In this document: one piece after another, positions 16,023 to 22,828 of the stretch
Position numbering within the stretch: position 1 is the stretch's first letter
Layout of the letters: each line of letters begins with the position of its first letter
Made by a program: the position numbers and the translations under genes
Assembly: GCA_016213575.1 (NCBI GenBank)
Contig: JACRAB010000282.1
Location: 1-33,926, forward strand
DNA from: Actinomycetota bacterium
GTDB taxonomy: Bacteria; Actinomycetota; Actinomycetes; Actinomycetales; Kineosporiaceae
Length of the DNA: 33,926 nt
Direction: 5' to 3'
The notes under the pieces: model-generated
Database searches by the model: none
Told to the model about the DNA's origin: nothing
What the model saw: only the letters and a program-made list of their open reading frames with translations

Positions 16023-17846
16023 TTACACAGCCGAAGGCAGCAGGATGCGCTGTGGGCCCCGGCGAGCCACCCGCGCCGACCGCGCCGCCCAGACCACGGC
16101 CTTCACGGCGTCCGCCCGGCCGGTCGAGCGCATGCGGGGACCGTCCGCGCCCGGGGTCGTGCGCAGACCGAGCACCTGCTCCGTGAGGAAGTCCCCGCCG
16201 TCATGCCGGACCGCGTCGTCCCGCAGCAGCCCGGACAGCTCGGCCACCGACGACCGCACGGGCCCGGTCTCCGGCGTCGCTCGCCGCGCCCACACCGGGT
16301 CCTCGGCCAGCGACGCCCCCACCACCGGCCGCCGGCGACACCGGTACCCGGCCACCAGGGCGGCCGCCTCCGGCGCGTCCAGGGCGTCGGCCACCGACAC
16401 CACGGCCCGCTCCCCGACCCTCCACGCCCGGGCGACGGCTACGCCCTCACCCGGCCAGCCCTCCACCGCGACGGCGTCCGGAGGCCGCGCCGGCGGGACG
16501 ACCGCGAGGGCCCGCCAGTCCTGCTCGTCGACCACCGGGGAACCCGCCAGTGCCAGCACCGGCCGCAGCTGCCACCGGTTCAGGTACTGCGCCTCGAACC
16601 CCGCCATCGGGTCCAGGTCGTCGGCCTCCGGGTCGACCTCGCCAGCGAGCGCGGCCGCGTACTTCGTGGCGATCATCCGGCCGCGAGCCTCCGTCCAGTG
16701 CGGCGACGCGGCCCGCCACGTCTCCGGGTCGCCCGCGTCCGCGCCCGGCGCAGCGGCCCACAGCAGCAGCAGCGTGTCCGGGTCGGCGCCGGACAGGGCG
16801 GCGGAGATCCGGCGGCGCATCAGCGACGTCGCCTGCCGGTGCGCCGTGCTCGTGAGGTGCAGCTGCGGGCTCGGCCGCTCGAGCGTCGCCGGCTCCATGC
16901 CCTCATCGACCGCGGCGGGGTCGACGCCCCAGCCCTCATCGACCATGCCGAGCGACACGTCGTAGCCGTAGACCGAGTGCATGGCCCGGGCCAGCCACCG
17001 ATCGCCGTTGGGGGTCTCCAGGGCCTCCTTCCCGTTTCCCTTGGTCACCGTCCACCCCGCGACGTCCTCGGCCCAGCGCCACGCGGCCCGCTGGATCTCC
17101 CGGACGATCGCGACGTCCTTGCCGCAGTGCATGACCAGCTGCGGCTCACCGAACAGCGCGGCCCCGTGCTCGAGGCGCCACAGCGCCACGCCCCGCAGAC
17201 GCACCGACTTCCCCGCCCGCCGCGGCGCCGACTCGACGACGACCCGCCACACCAGCCGGCCCGCCTCGTCGTGCTCGAGCTGCCGCGTGATCGCGAGCCG
17301 CTGCCACCACCGCAGCGTGATCCGCTGCGTCGACTCGATCCACGCGCACGCCTGCTCGCCGTAGGACCCCGTGGCGGACGGGTGCGGGCGCGTCATCGCC
17401 AGGGGCGGAGCAGCATCCCCGTAAGGGTCCAGGACGCCCCGGAGCCACCTGGACGACTTCAGGGCGTCCCGGTCCCAGACGAGGCCATCCGGGACGACCA
17501 CGGCCCCGTCAGGCCGACCGGAGAGAGAGACGGGACGAGCCGGGGGCTGCCCGTCGGGGCCCTGGCGGGGAAGAACGCCGGCTGCGCGGAGTGCGTCGGC
17601 TGCGGCCCGTTCCTGGACTGCGGCTTGTGCGGATGCGTTGCTGCAGCGGCGGTGTTCGTGTCGCCAGTTGGTCGGCTCCCAGGTGAGTTCGGGGTAGGCG
17701 GCGCGGCTCTTGATGTGGCCGATGACCCAGGTGTCGGTGGGTTCGACGGTGACGCCGCATCGTGCGCAGGGTGTGGGCAGGTAGCCCGCCATGTGTCGGC
17801 GGGCTTCCTGTACGGCGCGGCCGGACCACGCCTTCACCTTGGCCAT
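16023..17846 (-). CDS. HNH endonuclease - large terminase fusion, 607 aa
   Basis: N-terminus PCARCGVTVEPTDTWVIGHIKSRAAYPELTWEPTNWRHEHRRCSNASAQ (CxxC ... H ... N ... HxxC HNH). C-terminal 500 aa: VVVESAPRRAGKSVRLRG (Walker A-like), DVSLGMVDEGWG (Walker B), nuclease end DGGDFLTEQVLGLRTT...GRADAVKAVVWAA. Confidence 0.9.
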   Translation of the reverse strand: MAKVKAWSGRAVQEARRHMAGYLPTPCARCGVTVEPTDTWVIGHIKSRAAYPELTWEPTNWRHEHRRCSNASAQAAVQERAAADALRAAGVLPRQGPDGQPPARPVSLSGRPDGAVVVPDGLVWDRDALKSSRWLRGVLDPYGDAAPPLAMTRPHPSATGSYGEQACAWIESTQRITLRWWQRLAITRQLEHDEAGRLVWRVVVESAPRRAGKSVRLRGVALWRLEHGAALFGEPQLVMHCGKDVAIVREIQRAAWRWAEDVAGWTVTKGNGKEALETPNGDRWLARAMHSVYGYDVSLGMVDEGWGVDPAAVDEGMEPATLERPSPQLHLTSTAHRQATSLMRRRISAALSGADPDTLLLLWAAAPGADAGDPETWRAASPHWTEARGRMIATKYAAALAGEVDPEADDLDPMAGFEAQYLNRWQLRPVLALAGSPVVDEQDWRALAVVPPARPPDAVAVEGWPGEGVAVARAWRVGERAVVSVADALDAPEAAALVAGYRCRRRPVVGASLAEDPVWARRATPETGPVRSSVAELSGLLRDDAVRHDGGDFLTEQVLGLRTTPGADGPRMRSTGRADAVKAVVWAARSARVARRGPQRILLPSAV

Positions 17847-17852
17847 GCGTGG

Positions 17853-18068
17853 TCAGCCGAGGATGAGGCCGAGGGTGATCCCTGCGCCGAGGATGAAGCC
17901 GGCGATGAGGCCTGCGAGGGCGAGGGTGGCGTGTGTGGTGCGGGTCGGGGGTGTGGTGATGAACCCGTGGTGGTTCTGGTCTGCGTCGGGGTGGGTGGCT
18001 GCGTGTGCGCGCTTGGCGGGCCGGTTGTTGTCGACGACGGCGCGGCAGTAGGTGCACGTGGTGCTCAT
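17853..18068 (-). CDS. Small C2H2 zinc-finger-like protein with C-terminal transmembrane segment
   Basis: MSTTCTYCRAVVDNNRPAKRAHAATHPDADQNHHG (C-x2-C-x13-H-x3-H) then LALAGLIAGFILGAGITLGLILG. Confidence 0.65.
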   Translation of the reverse strand: MSTTCTYCRAVVDNNRPAKRAHAATHPDADQNHHGFITTPPTRTTHATLALAGLIAGFILGAGITLGLILG

Positions 18069-18490
18069 CGGGAAGCCTCCTGCGTCTCGGTGGTGCGGGT
18101 GATGGCCCTCGGGGGCCGGCGGAACACGCCTGGGAGTGCGGCGACGAGCCGGGCGTCCTGCGGGCCCTCGATGGCGGCGGGGACGTCGACTTCGCCGTCG
18201 GCGACGCGGCGGATGAGCTCGCGCCACTCCTCCGGGGTGTCGGCGAGGTGCCGGATCCGGTCGACGCCGTCGAGGCGGCGAGCGCGGAGCGTCTTGACCT
18301 CGGCGATGATGTCGGCCGGTGCGACGAACGACTGTCTGCGGGCGAGCTGCTTCACGGCCTCGAGCGCGTCGGCCAGGCGGACGTCGACGAGGATCCCTTG
18401 CCACAGCGCCGGGGTGTGCTCGTCGAAGGCCTGCGCCGGCGCGATGCCAGCGATGGTTCGGCAGAGGCGCACGGTCTCGTCGTGGTTCAC
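18065..18490 (-). CDS. Phage early/replication-associated hypothetical protein
   Basis: GTG start 18490, VNHDETVRLCRTIAGIAPAQAFDEHTPALWQGILVDVRLADALEAVKQLARRQSFVAPADIIAEVKTLRARRLD; GTGA/ATGA overlaps with neighbours. Confidence 0.6.
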   Translation of the reverse strand: MNHDETVRLCRTIAGIAPAQAFDEHTPALWQGILVDVRLADALEAVKQLARRQSFVAPADIIAEVKTLRARRLDGVDRIRHLADTPEEWRELIRRVADGEVDVPAAIEGPQDARLVAALPGVFRRPPRAITRTTETQEASR

Positions 18491-19287
18491 GACCGCCTCC
18501 CATCGAATCGGGCAGCGTGCTGCTCCCACGCCGTGAACATCGCCTTCCGGACCGCCTCTCGGCCGGAGTAGGACGCCTGGACTTCGCCGAGGAACGGGTC
18601 GATGACCCGGGCGCGCTTGGCGCCGGCGATCTGGACGGCGCGCAGGATCACCGGGAGCTCGATGTTGGGGTCGTCGCGGAGGAGACGCTTCACGTTCGCG
18701 CCGATCGCGCCGCGCATCGACTTCGTGGGGATCCCGCCGCCGTCCTTGAGGGCGTCGACGTAGGCGGCGACGAGCATCCCAGCGTGGTCCTGCGGGCCGG
18801 CCGGGGCGATGCCGAGGTCGAGCTCCTCCGCGCCATCCGCGCCGGTCGGCGCGGGATCTATATCTCCCCTATCTCTCCTATCCTTCCTAGGGCGCGCCAA
18901 CCGTGTCCCGTTTCCGGGGCGCCCGTGTCCCGTTTCGGGGGCGCCCGTGTCCCGTTCCTTGGATCCCGACGCGCCAGATATGGCGCGTGCCTGGTCGTTG
19001 AGCAACGTCTCCCAGACGTTCGTCTGGCCGATGCGTCGCCGGGTGATCCACCCGGCCGCGACGAGCTCGGAGAGCGCCCGACTCACGCTGCGCTCGGACA
19101 TGTCGAGGTCCGCCGCGAGCTTGCCCCGAGAGGGCATCGCGCTGCCGTCCTGGCCCCTCCCGGCGTACTTGTCGAGCCGGATCCACACCCGCACGGCGTT
19201 CGAGGACAGACGCTTGTCCGTCACGAGGTCGTCCGGGACCTGAGCGAACCACCTCTTGCGGCTGATCTTCCCCTCCTGAGTGCTCAT
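18487..19287 (-). CDS. Phage replication initiator / replisome organizer-like protein with N-terminal winged HTH
   Basis: MSTQEGKISRKRWFAQVPDDLVTDKRLSSNAVRVWIRLDKYAGRGQDGSAMPSRGKLAADLDMSERSVSRALSELVAAGWITRRRIGQTNVW; contains iterons. Confidence 0.7.
   Translation of the reverse strand: MSTQEGKISRKRWFAQVPDDLVTDKRLSSNAVRVWIRLDKYAGRGQDGSAMPSRGKLAADLDMSERSVSRALSELVAAGWITRRRIGQTNVWETLLNDQARAISGASGSKERDTGAPETGHGRPGNGTRLARPRKDRRDRGDIDPAPTGADGAEELDLGIAPAGPQDHAGMLVAAYVDALKDGGGIPTKSMRGAIGANVKRLLRDDPNIELPVILRAVQIAGAKRARVIDPFLGEVQASYSGREAVRKAMFTAWEQHAARFDGRRS
18902..18957. repeat. 22-bp iterons (2.5 copies), candidate replication origin
   Basis: CGTGTCCCGTTTCCGGGGCGCC (18902), CGTGTCCCGTTTCGGGGGCGCC (18924), CGTGTCCCGTTC (18946); spacing exactly 22 bp. 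Confidence 0.75.
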
Positions 19288-19829
19288 TGGACGGCCTCGA
19301 GGTCGTCGGCGGCGTCCTCCAGCGCGAACGCGAGCGTCCGGACGGCGGCCGGGGTGGTGAGGTCGATCTCCCCGCCGACGTGGAGGACGACGTCCCCGTC
19401 GGGACCCTCGTCGGGGTGGTTCTGCAAGAGGATCAGTCGGATGTCGAGGCCCTTCGCCGCGGGGGGCGCGAGCTGCACACCCTCGTGGGTCGTGGACATG
19501 TCCCACGGGGTGATGAGGTCCCCGCGGAGCTCGCCGTGGTTGCCCTCGCACCACGGCGGGCAGGCGAGCGGGACGGCGCGGGCGGTCTGCTCGGCGTGCC
19601 AGAGCGGCATGACGTGCTGGTCGGCCCAGGCGACGAACGCCCGGAGCTGCTCCCACGGGTCGAGGGCCGGGTCGTAGCCGGGCACGGTGTCGAGGGCGAC
19701 GCGGTCCTCGGCGAGCGCCCAGCGGACGGCGTGCCGCTCGACGAGGTCGATCGGGAGCCACGCGAGGCGCTCAGACTGCGCGAGCATGTGCTGCTTGTCG
19801 TCGTTCGTGGGTACGGTGTTCTCGGACAC
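19284..19829 (-). CDS. Phage hypothetical protein with PPWCEGNH motif (DUF6907-like pattern)
   Basis: MSENTVPTNDDKQHMLAQSERLAWLPIDLVERHAV...VPLACPPWCEGNHGELRGDL...VVLHVGGEIDLTTPAAVRTLAFALEDAADDLEAV. Confidence 0.6.
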   Translation of the reverse strand: MSENTVPTNDDKQHMLAQSERLAWLPIDLVERHAVRWALAEDRVALDTVPGYDPALDPWEQLRAFVAWADQHVMPLWHAEQTARAVPLACPPWCEGNHGELRGDLITPWDMSTTHEGVQLAPPAAKGLDIRLILLQNHPDEGPDGDVVLHVGGEIDLTTPAAVRTLAFALEDAADDLEAVQ

Positions 19830-19857
19830 TTCGAGCTCCTAACTCGGGGTGATCCTG

Positions 19858-19886
19858 CGACCCGGCGGGGCGAATCCGCCGGGTCG
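19858..19886 (-). terminator. Hairpin downstream of the excisionase-like gene
   Basis: CGACCCGGCGG-ggcgaat-CCGCCGGGTCG, perfect 11-bp stem, 14 nt after the 19901 gene end. Confidence 0.5.
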
Positions 19887-19900
19887 CTCGGCTTTGTGGG

Positions 19901-20107
19901 TCAGACCGCTCGGCGGTCCTGCTGGTCGAGCAGCCACTGCTCGACGTCGGCGGACCTCCAGCGGAGGTGCCGGCCGACCTTGATGGCGAGGGGGCCCTTG
20001 CTGCGGACCCGCCAGGTGTAGAGCGTCTGGACGGGGACCTGCAGGTACGCAGCGACCTCATCGATCGTCATCAGCGCGGTCTTGCCCTGTTCGTTCAGCG
20101 AACGCAT
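19901..20107 (-). CDS. Excisionase/AlpA-like helix-turn-helix DNA-binding protein
   Basis: MRSLNEQGKTALMTIDEVAAYLQVPVQTLYTWRVRSKGPLAIKVGRHLRWRSADVEQWLLDQQDRRAV (MerR/HTH_17 excisionase signature). Confidence 0.85.
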   Translation of the reverse strand: MRSLNEQGKTALMTIDEVAAYLQVPVQTLYTWRVRSKGPLAIKVGRHLRWRSADVEQWLLDQQDRRAV

Positions 20108-20113
20108 GGCTCG

Positions 20114-20142
20114 ATATTCCACCGATTGGTTGGCTCTGTCAA
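20114..20142 (-). promoter_or_regulatory. Leftward early promoter candidate (leaderless)
   Basis: Reverse strand TTGACA (20142-20137) N17 GAATAT (20119-20114); ATG begins 7 nt after the -10 (20107). Confidence 0.5.
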
Positions 20143-20173
20143 ACCTATGTTGTGTCAGCCAACAGTTCGGTGG
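20119..20173. promoter_or_regulatory. Operator region between divergent excisionase-like and repressor genes
   Basis: CCACCGAttgGTTGGCT (20119-20135) and AGCCAACagtTCGGTGG (20157-20173) form a 14/17 inverted repeat; each arm is itself a CCAnC-N5-GnTGG imperfect dyad. Confidence 0.6.
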
Positions 20174-20185
20174 CAGTGTGGACTC

Positions 20186-20809
20186 ATGCAAGACGACGAA
20201 AGCCACGACGGAGCGATAAGCGCGCTCGTCGGGCGCAACGTGAGCCTTCGCCGCAGAGCGATGGGCTTCAGTGCGTCCTACATCTCGAGCAGCGTCACCG
20301 CGTCTGGCGTCCCGTTGTCGCGGAGCGCTCTCTCGCAGGTCGAGAACGGCAAGCGTCGCGTCACCGTCGACGAGCTCGTCGCACTCGCCGGCGCGCTGCT
20401 GTGCCACCCAGCCGCACTACTTGGCCCGGAGCCGCCTTACCCCGGAACTCGGCTCGACTCCGGCGCCGCGGTCACCACGGTTACCGAGCAAGCGATGCCC
20501 ATCGGACGCACGAAGCGCAGGACGATCGGCACAGCGCACGAGTCGCCCTCGGTCGACGACGCAGCCGACCCCGACAACGAAGCGCTCGCCAGAGCGATCA
20601 CTGACGCGTGGGCCGCGTACAACGACTTGAGCGTGAGGATCGACTCCGCCATGTCCGCCATGACCCGCGCCAAGGAGGGGCCGCCCCGCAAGTACGGGCC
20701 GACGGCTGAGGAGTTCGCAGCGGAGGTCGTCCAGCTCCACTCCGAGCGCGAGGCCGTTCGGCGGCGCCTGGACGAGCTGTCGAGGCAGGGGGAGGCCGAC
20801 CGTGGCTGA
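20186..20809 (+). CDS. Phage repressor-like XRE-family HTH protein
   Basis: MQDDESHDGAISALVGRNVSLRRRAMGFSASYISSSVTASGVPLSRSALSQVENGKRRVTVDELVALAGALLCHPAALLGPEPP; divergent from the excisionase-like gene, upstream of int. Confidence 0.8.
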   Translation: MQDDESHDGAISALVGRNVSLRRRAMGFSASYISSSVTASGVPLSRSALSQVENGKRRVTVDELVALAGALLCHPAALLGPEPPYPGTRLDSGAAVTTVTEQAMPIGRTKRRTIGTAHESPSVDDAADPDNEALARAITDAWAAYNDLSVRIDSAMSAMTRAKEGPPRKYGPTAEEFAAEVVQLHSEREAVRRRLDELSRQGEADRG

Positions 20810-21893
20810 CGTCGACCGGTTGCCGTCGGGGAAGTGGCAGGCGCGGACGCGGGTCGACGGCCGGCAGCTGAAGCGGTCGTTCGCCCGGAAGGCGGATGCG
20901 CAGGCGTGGCTCGCCGAGGTCACGACGGACCGGGCCCGCGGGCAGTACGTCGACCACCGGGCCGGGCGGGTCACAGTCAGCGAGTACGCACGGTCGTGGG
21001 CGGATGCGCGGCCGCACCGTCCGTCGACGGCCCGGCGGGTCACGGGGATGCTCACGCACCACGTCGACGCGACGCCGCTCGGGGCGATGCGGCTCGGCGA
21101 CGTCCGGCCGTCCGATGTGCAGGCGTGGGCGACGGGCCGCGCCCAGGTCCTCGCGCCGGGGACGGCGCGGCTCGTCCTCGGGCTCGTCCGGTCGGTGTTC
21201 GCGAGCGCGGTCCTCGACCGGCTCATCGGGTCGACGCCCGTCGTCCGGGTCGCGCTGCCTCGAGCGGAGCGGCCCCGGGTCGTCCCGCTGTCCGTCGAGC
21301 AGGTCCGGGCGCTCGCGGCCGCGGCGCCGGCGCGGTACCGGCGGATGGTGATCGTGCAGGCCGCGCTCGGGCTGCGGATGGGCGAGCTGCGGGCGCTGCG
21401 CGTCGACGACGTCGAGCACCTGCGCCGGGTCGCGCACGTCCGGACTCAGTTCCCGAACGGGTCCCGCGAGCGCTCGGAGCCCAAGACGCCGCGCTCGCGG
21501 CGGGACATCCCGCTGCCGGCCGTCGCGGGCGAGGCGATCGCCGAGCAGCTGCGCGAGTTCGGGCCGGCGGAGGACGGGTCGATCTTCGCGAACGAGGCCG
21601 GGCGGCCGGTCCGGTCGGACCACCTGCAGCGGATGATCGCGAGCGCCGTCGTCGCGGCCGGGCTGCCGGCGGGCACGAGCTCGCACGACCTGCGGCACCA
21701 CTACGCGTCGGTGCTGCTCGCGGCGGGTGAGTCGGTGGTCGCGGTCGCGGAGCGGCTCGGGCACGAGAGCGCGACGCTCGTCCTCACGACCTACGGGCAC
21801 CTGCTGCCGGACTCGGAGGAGCGGACGCGGCGGGCTGTCGACGAGGCATGGTGTGCCCCGGATGTGCCCGCGAGCGCCGGAACCGTGCTCTGA
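20802..21893 (+). CDS. int: Tyrosine recombinase / phage integrase
   Basis: AP2-like N-terminus (SGKWQARTRVDGRQLKRSFARKADAQAWL), catalytic GLRMGELRALRVDD, SSHDLRHHYASVLLAAG, AERLGHESATLVLTTYGHL. Confidence 0.97.
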   Translation: MADVDRLPSGKWQARTRVDGRQLKRSFARKADAQAWLAEVTTDRARGQYVDHRAGRVTVSEYARSWADARPHRPSTARRVTGMLTHHVDATPLGAMRLGDVRPSDVQAWATGRAQVLAPGTARLVLGLVRSVFASAVLDRLIGSTPVVRVALPRAERPRVVPLSVEQVRALAAAAPARYRRMVIVQAALGLRMGELRALRVDDVEHLRRVAHVRTQFPNGSRERSEPKTPRSRRDIPLPAVAGEAIAEQLREFGPAEDGSIFANEAGRPVRSDHLQRMIASAVVAAGLPAGTSSHDLRHHYASVLLAAGESVVAVAERLGHESATLVLTTYGHLLPDSEERTRRAVDEAWCAPDVPASAGTVL

Positions 21894-21902
21894 CCTGCGC
21901 GT

Positions 21903-22817
21903 TCACGTGTACGCGTAGAACCCGCGGCCGCTCTTCTTGCCGAGCAGCCCGGCCTCGACCATCCGGCTCAGCAGCGGCGGCGGCGCGTAGAGCGGCTCCT
22001 TGAACTCCTCGTAGAGGGACTCGGCGATCGCCTTCGTCGTGTCGAGGCCGATGAGGTCGGTGAGCGCGAGCGGGCCCATCGGGTGCGCGCAGCCCTGGAC
22101 CATCCCGGTGTCGATGTCCTCCGCCGTCGCGTAGCCGGACTCGAGCATCCGGACCGCCGAGAGCAGGTACGGCACGAGGAGCGCGTTGACGACGAAGCCG
22201 GCCCGGTCGCGGCAGTGGATGACCTTCTTGGCGAGCACCTGCTCGGCGAAGGACTGCGTCCGCCGGACGGTCTCGCCCGAGGTGAGCAGCGACGGCACGA
22301 GCTCGACGAGCTTGAGCACGGGGACCGGGTTGAAGTAGTGCATGCCGACGACGTGCTCGGCGCGGCCGGTCGCCATCGCGACCTTCATGATCGGGATCGA
22401 GGAGGTGTTCGACGCGAGCAGCGCGTCGGGGCGCTCGACGACGGCGTCCAGGGTGCGGAAGACGGCCACCTTCGCGGCCTCGTCCTCGACGACCGCCTCG
22501 ACGACGAGGTCGCGGTCGGCGAGCGCGTCGAGCCCGACGACGACGCGCAGCCGCGAGAGCGTCTCGGCGGCGGCGTCCGCGGTGATCTTCCCGCGGGTGA
22601 CGCCGCGCTCGACGGAGGCGCTGACCCGCTTGAGGGCGCGGGCCGCGGCGGCCTCGTCCGCCTCGGCGACGACGACGTCGCAGCCCGCGGCGGCGCAGAC
22701 CTCGGCGATGCCGGAGCCCATGAGCCCGCCGCCGACGACCCCGACCCGGCGGATGTCGTCCCGGGGGTCGGGAGGGGCGGCGGACGTGGCGGCGGACGTG
22801 TCGGCGTCGACGGTCAT
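21903..22817 (-). CDS. 3-hydroxyacyl-CoA (3-hydroxybutyryl-CoA) dehydrogenase; prophage integration target
   Basis: RVGVVGGGLMGSGIAEVCAAAGCDVVVAE...LLASNTSSIPIMKVA...RAEHVVGMHYFNPVPVLKLVELVPSLLTS...DRAGFVVNALLVPYLL...GCAHPMGPLALTDLIGLDT...KKSGRGFYAYT. Confidence 0.95.
   Translation of the reverse strand: MTVDADTSAATSAAPPDPRDDIRRVGVVGGGLMGSGIAEVCAAAGCDVVVAEADEAAAARALKRVSASVERGVTRGKITADAAAETLSRLRVVVGLDALADRDLVVEAVVEDEAAKVAVFRTLDAVVERPDALLASNTSSIPIMKVAMATGRAEHVVGMHYFNPVPVLKLVELVPSLLTSGETVRRTQSFAEQVLAKKVIHCRDRAGFVVNALLVPYLLSAVRMLESGYATAEDIDTGMVQGCAHPMGPLALTDLIGLDTTKAIAESLYEEFKEPLYAPPPLLSRMVEAGLLGKKSGRGFYAYT
21909..21921. repeat. Prophage attachment core, right end (attR)
   Basis: GTACGCGTAGAAC identical to 3458-3470; lies in the last codons of the dehydrogenase gene. 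Confidence 0.9.
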
Positions 22818-22828
22818 GGTGCCTGACG

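Larger units (their letters stand above)
3458..21921. mobile_element. Integrated siphovirus-type prophage, 18,451 bp unit
   Basis: Bounded by 13-bp direct repeats; contains integrase, repressor, excisionase-like, replication, terminase, portal/protease/capsid, tail, tape measure and endolysin/holin genes in canonical order. Confidence 0.95.

Noticed and set aside
15606-18536. 976-aa plus-strand ORF (and similar long shadow ORFs: 4917-7316 +, 13691-16186 +, 28533-30050 +)
   Set aside because: Lie opposite well-supported phage or ABC genes; low-complexity Arg/Ala/Gly/Pro-rich translations typical of GC-rich antisense frames.
3471-21908. Anti-phage defence or toxin cargo (moron) in the prophage
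   Set aside because: Every ORF of reasonable support fits structural, packaging, lysis, replication or lysogeny roles; no recognisable defence domain seen.
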